Positions 24,176 through 34,535 of a stretch of DNA of 64,000 bases are shown here, in pieces (the stretch's first letter is position 1; each line of letters opens with the position of its first letter). Source of the stretch: Mycolicibacterium tokaiense (GTDB taxonomy: Bacteria > Actinomycetota > Actinomycetes > Mycobacteriales > Mycobacteriaceae); contig NZ_AP022600.1 in assembly GCF_010725885.1 (NCBI RefSeq), positions 2,852,001 to 2,916,000 on the forward strand, read 5' to 3'. The notes below the pieces were generated by a model. That model had not been told where the DNA came from and did no database searches. It saw only the letters and a program-made list of their open reading frames with translations. Both the position numbers and the translations under genes were made by a program.

Positions 24176-25024
24176 TCAGACCAGGGCGCTGAGCTTTCCG
24201 GCCAGCCGCTCCACGTAGGCGGCGACCTCCGGCTCCGACTTGTCCGGCAGGCCGAAGAGCACTTCGGTGACGCCCAGATCCTGCCAGTGCGCCAGCTTTT
24301 CGGGCACCGGCTTGAAATCCAAGGCCACGATTTGTGGGGCACCGTCGCGGTCGGCGGCAGCCCAGGTGTCCTGCAGCAGCTTCACCGGCTCGTCGATGTC
24401 GAAGTCGCGGGGCGTGGTGATCCAACCGTCGGCGCTGCGCGCGATCCACTTGAAGTTCTTCTCGGTGCCCGCTGCTCCGACGAGCACGGGAATGTGCGAC
24501 TGGACCGGCTTCGGCCACGCCCACGACGGACCGAACTTCACGAATTCCCCGTCGTACTCGGCTTCCTCCTGTGTCCACAGCGCACGCATGGCCTCGAGGT
24601 ATTCGCGCAGCATCGTGCGACGCCGGCCCGGTGGCACGTTGTGGTCGGTGAGTTCGTCGGTGTTCCAACCGAATCCGACGCCGAGACTGACCCGGCCGCC
24701 GGAGAGGTGGTCCAGCGTCGCGATCGACTTCGCCAGGGTGATGGGATCGTGCTCGACCGGCAGGGCCACCGCGGTGGACAGCCGAACGCGCGAGGTGACT
24801 GCCGCCGCCCCGCCCAGTGACACCCAGGGGTCCAGCGTGCGCATGTAGCGGTCGTCGGGCAGGGACTCGTCGCCGGTGGTGGGGTGCGCCGCCTGCCGCT
24901 TGATCGGGATGTGGGTGTGCTCGGGCACGTAGAACGTGGTGAATCCGTGCTCGTCGGCGAGCTTGGCCGCGGCTGCCGGGGCGATGCCGCGGTCACTGGT
25001 GAAGAGAACGAGCCCGAAGTCCAT
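24176..25024 (-). CDS. LLM-class flavin/F420-dependent oxidoreductase (Rv0953c type)
   Basis: This 282-residue TIM-barrel oxidoreductase belongs to the luciferase-like monooxygenase superfamily. It starts MDFGLVLFTSDRG and shows HTHIPIKR, LDPWVSLGGAAAVT, the nucleotide-binding segment SIATLDHLSGGRVSLGVGFGWN and VPVLVGAAGTEK-like strands typical of mycobacterial F420 or FMN members. The position matches Rv0953c. The ATG at 25024 is 10 bp from a perfect KstR-type box, so expression is probably tied to steroid catabolism. The substrate is unknown. Confidence 0.88.
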   Translation of the reverse strand: MDFGLVLFTSDRGIAPAAAAKLADEHGFTTFYVPEHTHIPIKRQAAHPTTGDESLPDDRYMRTLDPWVSLGGAAAVTSRVRLSTAVALPVEHDPITLAKSIATLDHLSGGRVSLGVGFGWNTDELTDHNVPPGRRRTMLREYLEAMRALWTQEEAEYDGEFVKFGPSWAWPKPVQSHIPVLVGAAGTEKNFKWIARSADGWITTPRDFDIDEPVKLLQDTWAAADRDGAPQIVALDFKPVPEKLAHWQDLGVTEVLFGLPDKSEPEVAAYVERLAGKLSALV

Positions 25025-25033
25025 GCCCAGAAT

Positions 25034-25047
25034 TAGAACGTGTTCTA
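25034..25047. promoter_or_regulatory. Perfect KstR-type box between two LLM genes
   Basis: tagaacgtgttcta is a full match to TAGAACNNGTTCTA. It lies 10 bp from the start of the minus-strand LLM gene and 90 bp from the plus-strand SfnG-like gene, so it may control one or both. Confidence 0.8.
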
Positions 25048-25136
25048 GTCCAGAGGGCAAGGGTGGCGGATCCGTAACTGGACTCGCGACGAGTTTAAGG
25101 GGTGACCGGGTGGGCCGGCCGGAGTGTGATCGCGCC

Positions 25137-26240
25137 ATGACCACTGAACGGATCGCGGAGAACGTCACGTTCGCCTACTGGGTGCCCAACGTCAGCGGCG
25201 GCCTGGTGACCAGCGACATAGAGCAGCGCACCGACTGGAACTACGAGTACAACAAGAAACTGGCCCGGACCGCGGAGAACAACGGTTTCGAGTACGCCCT
25301 GAGCCAGGTCCGTTACGAGGCCAGCTACGGCGCCGAGTACCAGCACGAGTCCACCAGTTTCTCTCTCGCGCTCCTGCTCGCCACCGAACGGCTGAAGGTG
25401 ATCGCCGCCGTGCACCCCGGACTCTGGCAGCCCGCTGTGCTGGCCAAACTGGGCGCCACTGCCGATCACCTCTCGGGCGGCAGGTTCGCCGTCAACGTCG
25501 TCTCCGGCTGGTTCAAAGACGAGTTCACCCACCTGGGCGAGCCCTGGCTCGAGCACGACGAACGGTACCGGCGCAGCGCGGAGTTCCTCCAGGTGCTGCG
25601 CAAGATTTGGACCGAGGACGACGTGGATTTCCGCGGCGACTTCTACCGCATCCACGATTTCACCCTCAAGCCCAAGCCGGTGCACACCCCGGAGCTGTTC
25701 CAGGGCGGCAATTCGACGGCGGCCCGGCGCAACGGCGGACGCTACGCCGACTGGTACTTCTCCAATGGCAAGGATTTTGACGGCATCACCGAGCAGGTGG
25801 TGGAGGTGCGTGACCACGCCAGGGCGGTCGGCCGCGAAGTCAGCATCGGACTCAATGGATTCATCATCGCCCGGGACTCAGAGAAGGAAGCAAAGGAAGT
25901 CCTGAAGGAGATTGTCGCCAAGGCCAACCGGCCGGCGGTGGAGGGGTTCCGCGGAGCCGTCCAGCAGGCCGGCGCCTCGACCGGTGACAGGAAAGGGATG
26001 TGGGCAGACTCCAGCTTCGAGGACCTGGTGCAGTACAACGACGGCTTCCGGACCCAGCTGATCGGCACCCCCGAGCAGATCGCCGAGCGGATCGTCGCCT
26101 ACCGCCGCCGCGGCGTGGACCTCATCCTCGGCGGTTTCCTGCATTTCCAGGAGGAGATCGAGTACTTCGGCTCACGGGTGCTCCCGCTGGTGCGCGAGAT
26201 CGAGGCGTCGGACAACGCGCGGGAACTGACTCCCGTGTGA
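25137..26240 (+). CDS. sfnG: Dimethyl sulfone monooxygenase SfnG-like LLM protein
   Basis: The 367-residue protein is a two-component FMNH2-dependent monooxygenase of the luciferase family. The start FAYWVPNVSGGLVTSDIEQRTDW, then LARTAENNGFEYALSQVRYEASYG, GATADHLSGGRFAVNVVSGWFKDEF and FQGGNSTAARRNGGRYADWYF are characteristic of SfnG, which turns dimethyl sulfone into methanesulfinate. No alkanesulfonate reductase or sulfur-transport genes are nearby. The upstream KstR-type box raises the alternative of a role in steroid or lipid oxidation. The start is ATG; no clear ribosome binding site is seen. Confidence 0.82.
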   Translation: MTTERIAENVTFAYWVPNVSGGLVTSDIEQRTDWNYEYNKKLARTAENNGFEYALSQVRYEASYGAEYQHESTSFSLALLLATERLKVIAAVHPGLWQPAVLAKLGATADHLSGGRFAVNVVSGWFKDEFTHLGEPWLEHDERYRRSAEFLQVLRKIWTEDDVDFRGDFYRIHDFTLKPKPVHTPELFQGGNSTAARRNGGRYADWYFSNGKDFDGITEQVVEVRDHARAVGREVSIGLNGFIIARDSEKEAKEVLKEIVAKANRPAVEGFRGAVQQAGASTGDRKGMWADSSFEDLVQYNDGFRTQLIGTPEQIAERIVAYRRRGVDLILGGFLHFQEEIEYFGSRVLPLVREIEASDNARELTPV

Positions 26241-26329
26241 CACGCGGATCGGCTCATGGCGCGGCCAGGTTGGTGCGCTAGCGTGGATCTCTGAATCACC
26301 GTCTCGAATGCCGAAGCCGGTGTTCGTCA

Positions 26330-26347
26330 GCGTCACCCCGGTGACGC
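26330..26347. promoter_or_regulatory. Perfect inverted repeat upstream of the 34-kDa antigen gene
   Basis: gcgtcacc-cc-ggtgacgc forms an 8-bp inverted repeat 21 nt before the ATG at 26368. It could be an operator or an mRNA hairpin in the 5' leader. I cannot assign a binding protein. Confidence 0.4.
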
Positions 26348-26367
26348 CCCACGACACAGGAGAGGTC

Positions 26368-27216
26368 ATGACCTACTCACCCGGTAATCCACCAGGCGGC
26401 GGGTTCCCGCCGGCGCAGCCGCCCGGCTCCTACTCGTCGGGTTCCTACACCGCGCCCACACAGTCGTTCGCTCCGGCGGCCGAGCCCGGCCCGAGCAAGC
26501 TTCCGCTGTACCTGTCCGCCGCCGTCGTGGTGCTGGGCCTGGCCGCGTACCTGTCGAGCTTCGGCCCGGTGTTCACCTCCAGCGCCGAACTGGGGCCGAT
26601 CAGCGTCGAAGCGACCAGCGGCGGAGGGCCCTTCCTGACGCTGGCCACCCTGCTGGCCGCCCTGCTGGCGGCGGTCGGTCTGGTGCCCAAGGTCAAGGGA
26701 CACCTGGCCGTGGTCGCAATCCTCGCCACCCTCGGTGTGCTGGTGGTCATCGGCCAGCTGTTCAACACCTCGAGCTATGTCACCACGGGCTGGGCCGCCT
26801 GGTTGGTGCTGGCCTTCAGCCTGCTGCAGGCCATCGTCGCCATCGCTGCCCTGCTCATCGAAGCCGGTGTCATCAGTGCCCCGACACCGCGGCCCAAGTA
26901 CGAGCAGCCCCAGTACGGCCAGTACGGCCCGCCCTCGGGTTACTACGGCCAGCCCCAGGGACAGCCGCAGCAGCAAGGCCCGCAGCAGCAGGGCCCGCGG
27001 CCCGGGTATCCCACCCAGTACGGCGCCTACACACCAGGCCCCACCAGCGGCTACGTCCCGCAGGAGAGCCAGGACAATAGCCCGCCCACCCCGCCCACCG
27101 GCTACCCCAGCTTCAGTCCGCCGCCTGCGGTGGGGTCCGGTCAGCACACCGCCCCGCAGCCGCAGCCGCCGCAGACCCAGCAGTCTGCGCCGTCGCCCGG
27201 TCCCACCCCGTCGTAA
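26368..27216 (+). CDS. 34-kDa antigen homologue, four-helix membrane protein (DUF5336), Rv0954 type
   Basis: The 282-residue protein has a short Pro/Ser-rich N-terminus (MTYSPGNPPGGGFPPAQ), four hydrophobic helices at about residues 47-65, 88-108, 114-132 and 140-165, and a long C-terminal tail rich in Gln, Pro, Gly and Tyr with QYGQYG and GYYGQPQG repeats. It is the homologue of the M. tuberculosis 34-kDa antigenic protein family. The ATG at 26368 follows an AGGAGAGG site; the longer upstream frame is not needed. It precedes perM by 50 bp, a pairing kept in mycobacteria. A role in envelope or division is inferred from context. Confidence 0.88.
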   Translation: MTYSPGNPPGGGFPPAQPPGSYSSGSYTAPTQSFAPAAEPGPSKLPLYLSAAVVVLGLAAYLSSFGPVFTSSAELGPISVEATSGGGPFLTLATLLAALLAAVGLVPKVKGHLAVVAILATLGVLVVIGQLFNTSSYVTTGWAAWLVLAFSLLQAIVAIAALLIEAGVISAPTPRPKYEQPQYGQYGPPSGYYGQPQGQPQQQGPQQQGPRPGYPTQYGAYTPGPTSGYVPQESQDNSPPTPPTGYPSFSPPPAVGSGQHTAPQPQPPQTQQSAPSPGPTPS

Positions 27217-27266
27217 GTCCGATACCGTCGGACCCGCTCAGGCGGGTGCGACGGGTTCTGACGTGA

Positions 27267-28712
<1,446 letters not shown>

Positions 28713-28722
28713 GCTCCTCGGA

Positions 28723-29358
28723 GTGCAGCAACCCCTCCATGTGCCGCCCAGCGCGCCGGCCCGCGTGGTCGTCCTGGCGTCCGGCACCGGGTCGCTGCTG
28801 ACCTCCCTGCTGAAGGCGGCCGTCGACGACTATCCCGCGCGGGTGGTCGCCGTGGGCGTGGACCGCGAATGCGCGGCCGAACAGATCGCCGCCGACGCCG
28901 GCATCCCGTCCTACCGGGTGCCGCTGCGGGACCACCCTGACCGCGCCACCTGGGACGCCGCCATCACTGCGGCGACGGCGGCGCACTCGCCCGATCTGGT
29001 GGTCTCGGCCGGGTTCATGAAGATCCTCGGCAACCAGTTCCTGACCCGCTTCCCGGGGCGCGTCGTCAACACCCACCCGGCGCTGCTGCCCTCGTTCCCC
29101 GGCGCGCACGCCGTGCCCGCGGCGCTCGAGTACGGGGTGCGCGTGACGGGCTGCACGGTGCACCTGGTGGACGCCGGGATGGACACCGGCCCGGTGCTGG
29201 CCCAAGAAGCGGTCACCGTCGCCGACGACGATGACGAACAGACTCTGCACGAACGCATCAAGGTCGTCGAGCGACGGCTGCTGGTGGACGTGCTGGCCGC
29301 GGTGGCCACCCGTGGCGTGACCTGGAGTGGACGAAAGGCGGTCTTCGCAAATGAGTGA
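28723..29358 (+). CDS. purN: Phosphoribosylglycinamide formyltransferase
   Basis: PurN transfers a formyl group from 10-formyl-THF to GAR in de novo purine synthesis. The 211-residue protein starts with GTG and shows [16 protein letters not shown] for phosphate binding, AGFMKILG, and the catalytic Asn/His in [17 protein letters not shown] together with the Asp in [10 protein letters not shown]. It overlaps purH by 8 nt, which indicates translational coupling. Confidence 0.96.
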   Translation: MQQPLHVPPSAPARVVVLASGTGSLLTSLLKAAVDDYPARVVAVGVDRECAAEQIAADAGIPSYRVPLRDHPDRATWDAAITAATAAHSPDLVVSAGFMKILGNQFLTRFPGRVVNTHPALLPSFPGAHAVPAALEYGVRVTGCTVHLVDAGMDTGPVLAQEAVTVADDDDEQTLHERIKVVERRLLVDVLAAVATRGVTWSGRKAVFANE

Positions 29359-30913
29359 GCGTAAGCCGATCCGGCGGGCGTTGATCAGCGTGTACGACAA
29401 GACCGGGCTGGTGGACCTGGCCCGGGGTCTGCACGACGCGGGCGTGAGCATCGTGTCCACCGGCTCGACCGCCAAGACCATTGCCGGCAGCGGCATTCCG
29501 GTGACACCGGTGGAGGACGTCACCGGCTTCCCCGAGGTGCTCGACGGCCGGGTCAAGACGCTGCACCCGCGCGTGCACGCCGGGTTGCTGGCCGATCTGC
29601 GCAAGCCCGAGCATGCGGAGGCGCTGGCCGAACTCGGTGTCGAGGCCTTCGAGCTGGTGGTGGTGAACCTCTACCCGTTCACCGAGACGGTGGCCTCCGG
29701 TGCCGGTGAAGACGAGTGCGTGGAGCAGATCGACATCGGTGGTCCGTCGATGGTGCGGGCGGCTGCAAAGAACCATCCCAGCGTGGCGGTGGTGACCGAC
29801 CCGCTGGGTTATGACGGGGTGCTGGCCGCGGTGCGCTCCGGCGGCTTCACCCTTGCCGAGCGAAAGATCCTGGCGTCGTTGGCTTTCCGGCACACCGCGG
29901 AGTACGACGTGGCGGTGGCGTCGTGGATGGGCGACGTGCTGGCTCCCGAGGAACCGGCACAGAAGCTGCCCGCGTGGTTCGGTGGCACCTGGCGACGCAA
30001 GTCGGTGCTGCGCTACGGCGAGAACCCGCACCAGCAGGCCGCGCTCTACACCGACGACGCGGACTGGCCGGGCCTGGCGCAGGCCGAGCAGCTGCACGGA
30101 AAAGAGATGTCGTACAACAACTTCACCGACGCCGACGCGGCCTGGCGGGCGGCATTCGACCACGAGGACACCTGCGTCGCGATCATCAAGCACGCCAACC
30201 CGTGCGGGATCGCCATCTCGGCGGTGTCGGTGGCCGACGCCCATCGCAAGGCCCACGAATGTGATCCGCTGAGCGCGTTCGGCGGCGTGATCGCCACCAA
30301 CAGCACCGTCAGCGTGGAGATGGCCGAGACGGTGGCCGACATCTTCACCGAGGTGGTGGTGGCCCCCGCCTACGAGCCCGGCGCCGTGGAGATCCTGGCT
30401 CGCAAGAAGAACATCCGGGTGCTGGTGGCCTCAGAGCCGCAGCCCGGCGGCACCGAGTTCCGACAGGTCAGCGGCGGCCTACTGGTGCAACAACGCGACG
30501 CGGTGGATGCGCCCGGCGACAACCCCGCCAATTGGGTGCTGGCCACCGGCGAACCGGCCGACGCCGCGACGCTGACGGAACTGGTGTTCGCCTGGCGGGC
30601 CTGCCGGGCGGTGAAGTCCAACGCCATCGTGGTGGTCAAGGACGGCGCCACCGTGGGTGTCGGCATGGGACAGGTCAACCGGGTGGACGCGGCGCGGCTG
30701 GCCGTCGAGCGCGGCGGTGACCGCGTTTCCGGGGCGGTGGCCGCCTCCGACGCCTTCTTCCCGTTCCCCGACGGTCTCGAGGTGCTGACCGCTGCCGGGG
30801 TCCGGGCGATCGTGCATCCGGGTGGCTCGGTCCGCGATGACCTGGTGACCGAGGCCGCCGCCAAGGCCGGCATCACGCTGTACCTCACCGGCGCACGGCA
30901 TTTCGCCCACTAG
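29351..30913 (+). CDS. purH: Bifunctional AICAR formyltransferase / IMP cyclohydrolase
   Basis: PurH performs the last two steps to IMP. The N-terminal MGS-like cyclohydrolase domain (about residues 1-190) starts [20 protein letters not shown] and has [11 protein letters not shown]. The C-terminal AICAR transformylase domain carries [13 protein letters not shown], the catalytic KHANPCG and a late [13 protein letters not shown]. The length is 520 residues. ATG at 29351 lies inside the purN end. The stop overlaps a convergent GntR gene. Confidence 0.97.
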   Translation: MSERKPIRRALISVYDKTGLVDLARGLHDAGVSIVSTGSTAKTIAGSGIPVTPVEDVTGFPEVLDGRVKTLHPRVHAGLLADLRKPEHAEALAELGVEAFELVVVNLYPFTETVASGAGEDECVEQIDIGGPSMVRAAAKNHPSVAVVTDPLGYDGVLAAVRSGGFTLAERKILASLAFRHTAEYDVAVASWMGDVLAPEEPAQKLPAWFGGTWRRKSVLRYGENPHQQAALYTDDADWPGLAQAEQLHGKEMSYNNFTDADAAWRAAFDHEDTCVAIIKHANPCGIAISAVSVADAHRKAHECDPLSAFGGVIATNSTVSVEMAETVADIFTEVVVAPAYEPGAVEILARKKNIRVLVASEPQPGGTEFRQVSGGLLVQQRDAVDAPGDNPANWVLATGEPADAATLTELVFAWRACRAVKSNAIVVVKDGATVGVGMGQVNRVDAARLAVERGGDRVSGAVAASDAFFPFPDGLEVLTAAGVRAIVHPGGSVRDDLVTEAAAKAGITLYLTGARHFAH

Positions 30914-31518
30914 GGCAGGCCGGAGAGCATCCGGCGGCGGACAGTCTGCAGATGCCGCTGCATCGCGGCTCTGGCGCCCGCCGGATCGCGATCGAACACC
31001 GCATCGGCGATCTCGCGATGCTCACGGCGGTCGGCCGTTCGGTCCTCGAGCGTGCAGTGGGTCAGTCGGCGGCGGTTGTCTTCCACCATGTCGTGCAGCG
31101 CCGCGACCACGGGGTTGTGGGTGGACAGTGCGAGCGCCCGGTGAAAGGCCAAGTCCCAGAACAGCACATCCTCGTGGGTCGTGGCGGCGTCGCCGTTCTC
31201 CAGGCAACGACGGATCTCGGCGAAGTCATCGGCGGTCGCAGCCACGGCCACCAGTGCCAGCAGCTCGGGTTCCCAGGCAGCGCGGGCCTCGATGAGCTCC
31301 GCCGGGCTCACCACGGCCACCTCGGCGAGAAACGTGCCGCGGCCCACCTGACGCGTCACCCGGCCCAGGCTTTCCAGGACCTGCAACTGGTTGCGGATGT
31401 CGTGGCGGCTGCGCCCGAGCAGGGCTGCCAGCGCGCGCTCGGTGGGCACCCGGGCGCCCGGCATCAACGCGCCCGAACGCACCTGTTGGTCGAGGTAGTC
31501 CTGCACGGACGGCATCAC
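30910..31518 (-). CDS. GntR/FadR-type regulator with FCD domain, downstream copy
   Basis: The 202-residue protein has a GntR winged helix (about residues 5-65, with [34 protein letters not shown] interrupted by helix turns) and an FCD effector domain with metal ligands in [27 protein letters not shown] and MQRHL. It starts with GTG overlapping the stop of a paralogous gene, so both are made from one transcript. The ligand is probably a carboxylic acid, as for the family. It and its partner diverge from a Rid-family gene. Confidence 0.87.
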   Translation of the reverse strand: MMPSVQDYLDQQVRSGALMPGARVPTERALAALLGRSRHDIRNQLQVLESLGRVTRQVGRGTFLAEVAVVSPAELIEARAAWEPELLALVAVAATADDFAEIRRCLENGDAATTHEDVLFWDLAFHRALALSTHNPVVAALHDMVEDNRRRLTHCTLEDRTADRREHREIADAVFDRDPAGARAAMQRHLQTVRRRMLSGLP

Positions 31519-32159
31519 TGTCCCGTCACCACCAGGCGGACGAAACGGAGGTGCTCGGTCATCGCGGCGGCGGCGCGGCAGCGGTCGCGGTCGATCAGGG
31601 CGGCGACGATCGCGTGATGCTCACCGTGGATCGTGGCCCGGTTCTGTGGGGTGAACCCGTCGCGCTTGAGCCGGCCCCAGACCGGGTTGTTGCGGGTGGA
31701 GTTCAGGACGTCCACCATGGCCAGGACCTGGGCGTTGTGGGTGGCCGCTGCGAACGCACGGTGCAGCGAGATGTCCCACTGCTCGAACGACTCGTAATCG
31801 GTTGCGCTGTCTGCCCGTTCGAGGCAGCGGCGAAGCTCGGCGAAGTCGTCCTCGGTGGCGGCTGACGCTGCCAGTGCGACCACCTGCGGCTCGAACACCA
31901 TCGAGGCGGACATGATCGCCGCTGGTGTGAAGGTGGCCCGCAGCCGTGGGGATGTCGCGTCGGCGGGGGTGACGAACGTGCCACGGCCGACGTGCCGGGT
32001 CACCGTTCCCTCCTTTTCCAGCTGGGCCAGGACGCCGCGGATCCGGGTGCGTGAGCAGCCGAGCTGCTCGGCGAGGCGGCGCTCTGCAGGCAGCCGGCCG
32101 TCGGCCTCCCGGGCGGCCCGGACCACATCGTCGACGAGGCGGCGCAGCGCTCGGTCCAC
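31515..32159 (-). CDS. GntR/FadR-type regulator with FCD domain, upstream copy
   Basis: This 214-residue paralogue begins VDRALRRLVDDVVRAAREADGRLP and has the same architecture: winged helix with AERRLAEQLGCSRTRIRGVLAQLEKEGTV, then FCD with WDISLHRAFAAATHN, HGEHHAIVAALIDRD and MTEHL. GTG at 32159 has GGGAG 6 nt upstream and is preferred over a longer start. Two FCD regulators in tandem suggest a heteromer or two-signal control of the divergent Rid-family gene. Repeated caaccaat/attggt elements lie in the shared intergenic region. Confidence 0.87.
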   Translation of the reverse strand: MDRALRRLVDDVVRAAREADGRLPAERRLAEQLGCSRTRIRGVLAQLEKEGTVTRHVGRGTFVTPADATSPRLRATFTPAAIMSASMVFEPQVVALAASAATEDDFAELRRCLERADSATDYESFEQWDISLHRAFAAATHNAQVLAMVDVLNSTRNNPVWGRLKRDGFTPQNRATIHGEHHAIVAALIDRDRCRAAAAMTEHLRFVRLVVTGQ

Positions 32160-32199
32160 GGCAGCTCCCTTCGAACAGGCCCGATCAGCGTAGTTGGCA

Positions 32200-32328
32200 C
32201 AACCAATCGCAACCAATTGTCGTGCGTAACTCCGCGGTTAACTTTTCTGGCCGCGCTGGCGACCGTTTCACGTGCATGGTTCGCTGGCGGGGAGGCTATC
32301 AACGCACACATATTGGTCGGGATTGGTT
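32200..32328. promoter_or_regulatory. Repeated caaccaat / attggt elements between GntR pair and Rid gene
   Basis: caaccaat occurs at 32200-32207 and 32210-32217 (10-bp period) and its complement attggt at 32312-32317 and 32322-32327 (again 10-bp period). The two pairs face each other across about 100 bp. They are candidate operators for the FCD regulators, possibly with looping. Confidence 0.5.
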
Positions 32329-32370
32329 CACGCCGATGCCGTCGCGACCACCGACGTCAGGAGACCGGCC

Positions 32371-32766
32371 GTGATCACCTACCAGGACGCCGCGCTGCCC
32401 AAGTTCGGCAAGTACTCCACCCTGGGCATCGGGACGCCCGGTGACGTCGTGGTGGTGGCCGGCCAGATGGGGGCGGACAGCTCGGGTGGGTTTCCGACGT
32501 CCGACGGGGCCGAACAGGTCAAGATGGCGTTCGACAACCTGGGGGTGGCATTGGCGGCGGCCGGTCTGGGCTTCGAGCATGTCATCGGCTTCCGCACGTA
32601 TGTTGTGGGGCGCGAGATGATTCCGGAGTTCATGGCAGGGCGGGTAGAGAAATTCGCCGAGATCTATCCGAGCGGGATCTACCCACCCAACACACTGCTG
32701 ATCATCGGAGGACTCGTCGAGCAGGAGGCGTTGGTGGAGATCGAGGCGCTGGCAGTCCGGCCCTGA
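32371..32766 (+). CDS. Rid-family (YjgF/YER057c) protein, non-canonical
   Basis: The 131-residue protein has the Rid fold: VVVAGQMGAD, AFDNLGVALAAAGLGFEHVIGFRTYVV and a terminal VEIEALAVRP. Canonical RidA enamine/imine deaminases have an arginine in the PARS motif; here the aligned stretch is YPPNTLLIIGGL, so that arginine is replaced by Asn and RidA activity is unlikely. GTG at 32371 has CAGGAGA upstream. It diverges from two FCD regulators, which suggests it is part of a small carboxylate-related response whose other enzymes lie elsewhere. Confidence 0.8.
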   Translation: MITYQDAALPKFGKYSTLGIGTPGDVVVVAGQMGADSSGGFPTSDGAEQVKMAFDNLGVALAAAGLGFEHVIGFRTYVVGREMIPEFMAGRVEKFAEIYPSGIYPPNTLLIIGGLVEQEALVEIEALAVRP

Positions 32767-32799
32767 TCCGACCGTGACCGGGCGGGCTAAGGTTGACCC

Positions 32800-33447
32800 G
32801 TGGTGATCGCGGCCCGCGTGGCGCTTCTGCTGACAGTCTCGGTGCTGGCCGTGTCCTGCACCCGGTACGTCGAACCCACCCCGGTGGCGTCCGAGGACCT
32901 GCTGGCGGCGGGGCCGATGACCAGCGAGCAGGACTGCACGCCGGTGGACGCGCCGCTGACCGACATCGAAGCGGTGGACGACGGGGAACCGATCCTGCGC
33001 ATCCCGCAGCCCGACGGCTGGGAGCGCTACACCGAGATGGACAGCGACCTGTTCCGGTTCACCATGACCAACATCGACCTGGCCAGCGACGACTTCGCGC
33101 CGACGGTGGTGGTGACACTGGAGAGCAAGTCGGGCAAGGAAGATCCGCAGGTGGTCTTCGATTCGCAGCGGGAGTCACTCGAGGTGGGCTTCGGCGCCAC
33201 CGACCTGGTGGTCACCGAACAGCTGCACTGCGGCCTGCCCGCCGAGCTGATCGAGTACACCACCCCGCCCATCGGGGCCGTCGGAGCCTTGCCGGCACAG
33301 GTGCTCATCGTCGTGATGCACACCGAGGACCGCACCTACGCCGTGACCGTCACCAGCCAGACCGACGACCCGCAGAACCCGCAGTACCGCAGCGACACCG
33401 AACAGATCCTCGGCGGCTTCCAGATGCTGCCGCCCGCCGGCGGTTAA
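32800..33447 (+). CDS. LpqN/LpqT-family lipoprotein
   Basis: The 215-residue protein has a lipoprotein signal peptide ending LAVSC with Cys20 as the lipid attachment site. The mature part includes ILRIPQPDGWERYTEM and FAPTVVVTLE, which fit the LpqN/LpqT group of mycobacterial lipoproteins. It would be anchored on the outer face of the plasma membrane. The function is unknown; members have been linked to envelope biogenesis. The start is GTG. The stop overlaps the convergent lipoprotein gene by 4 nt. Confidence 0.8.
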   Translation: MVIAARVALLLTVSVLAVSCTRYVEPTPVASEDLLAAGPMTSEQDCTPVDAPLTDIEAVDDGEPILRIPQPDGWERYTEMDSDLFRFTMTNIDLASDDFAPTVVVTLESKSGKEDPQVVFDSQRESLEVGFGATDLVVTEQLHCGLPAELIEYTTPPIGAVGALPAQVLIVVMHTEDRTYAVTVTSQTDDPQNPQYRSDTEQILGGFQMLPPAGG

Positions 33448-34139
33448 CTGTCCTCCCGGCCGTCTCCGTACAGGTAGGGGTAGTGCGCGCCCGGCGCGAT
33501 GGTGGCGTACTCGTCGGCCGGTAGCGGACCGATCCGCCACGCCGCGGGCAGATTGCAGGCGATGTCGTAACCGAAGAGCACCGGACCGTTCTCGCGCACC
33601 GACCCCAGGAACTCGATCCGGACGCCGTCGTCGCGGACCTGCGACGCATTGCGGTGATCGGAGCCAGGCGGGCCGTATCTCTCCGAGTCGTAGGAGAACC
33701 CGGCCGCGTCGAACACCGGGGTCATGTCCGCCACCAGCTGCTCCCACTGGGCGAGATCGAAACTGCCACCGGCAGTGACGAATTCACCGGATCGGTAGCG
33801 TCGGCCGACGGTGTGGTTGAACGGTTCCAGGCAGGCCTGCAGCCGTCCCGGGGGAGGCTGGCCGGGGTCGTCGGTGGGCACGTCCGGCAGCACCATCCCC
33901 GGTTCGATCCGATTGATGGCGTGTTGCACCTGCGCTCGGAGAGTACGCAGTTCGGCCTGCACCGTCTCCAGGTCGGGGCGGGCGTTGACCGTCTCCTGCA
34001 GCCGGTTGAGTTCGGCCTCATCGGGTTTGGCGGCCGGATCGACGTCACGCGCGTCGACACAGCCCGCCGATCCGAGGGCCATCCCGACCGCCAGCGCAAC
34101 GGTGAGCAGGGTTCGCGGTAACGGGGTCACAAGCCTCAC
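33444..34139 (-). CDS. LppA-like lipoprotein
   Basis: The 231-residue product has a signal peptide with lipobox GSAGC (Cys27), a helical charged stretch (LNRLQETVNARPDLETVQAELRTLRAQ) and a globular C-terminal part with CLEPFNHTVGRRY, FDAAGFSYDSERYG and YDIACNLPAAWR. The pattern recalls the LppA/LppB family of M. tuberculosis. GTG at 34139 overlaps the TGA of the upstream broken gene by 4 nt, which decides this start. It ends convergent to the LpqN-like gene. Confidence 0.75.
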   Translation of the reverse strand: MRLVTPLPRTLLTVALAVGMALGSAGCVDARDVDPAAKPDEAELNRLQETVNARPDLETVQAELRTLRAQVQHAINRIEPGMVLPDVPTDDPGQPPPGRLQACLEPFNHTVGRRYRSGEFVTAGGSFDLAQWEQLVADMTPVFDAAGFSYDSERYGPPGSDHRNASQVRDDGVRIEFLGSVRENGPVLFGYDIACNLPAAWRIGPLPADEYATIAPGAHYPYLYGDGREDS

Positions 34140-34379
34140 GAGTGGTAGTCGGGGTTCCAGATCGGCCCGCGCGGGCCCTGGATGGTCTGGGGCTCCGGCG
34201 GCGGCCCGATCACGGCGGACGGTACGCCGCCCACCACCGCGGCCGTGTTCCTGCAGGGCCGCCGCCGATGAGCCGATCCAGCCGGACGACGCGGCGCCGA
34301 CCGCGCTGACAGCCTGACCGTGACGCGCCGACAGGGCACTCGGCAAACCGGGAAGATCGACCCGCAGGTTCTTCGGCAC
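34136..34379 (-). pseudogene. Frameshifted small gene, WXG/EspC-like N-terminus, coupled to LppA-like gene
   Basis: From a GTG at 34379 one frame reads PKNLRVDLPGLPSALSARHGQ then AVSAVGAASSGWIGSSAAALQ, which looks like the helical N-terminus of small ESX-associated proteins. Near 34250 the sense continues in another frame as NTAAVVGGVPSAVIGPPPE and ends GPIWNPDYHS with a TGA that overlaps the lipoprotein start. One extra base explains the break. It may be a decayed relic of a longer protein, since the N- and C-terminal parts are joined with little between. The 156 bp further upstream hold no gene that I can see. Confidence 0.5.
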
Positions 34380-34535
34380 CGCCCCCTGTCGCTGACAGCA
34401 AACTCTGGAACGCATTCTAGTGCAGCTCCCGTCGGACTCGGCAGCGAATCTCTCCGGTTCAGCGTGACGCGTAGCGGGGCCCGAAAGTGGGCGGAGCCCA
34501 TGCCAGTTGGATGCAGCAGTCGTAGCGTGGAGGTT

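Noticed and set aside
34391..34535. Further protein gene between the broken small gene and moxR
   Set aside because: Open frames here lack a ribosome binding site and conserved sequence; I treat it as intergenic.
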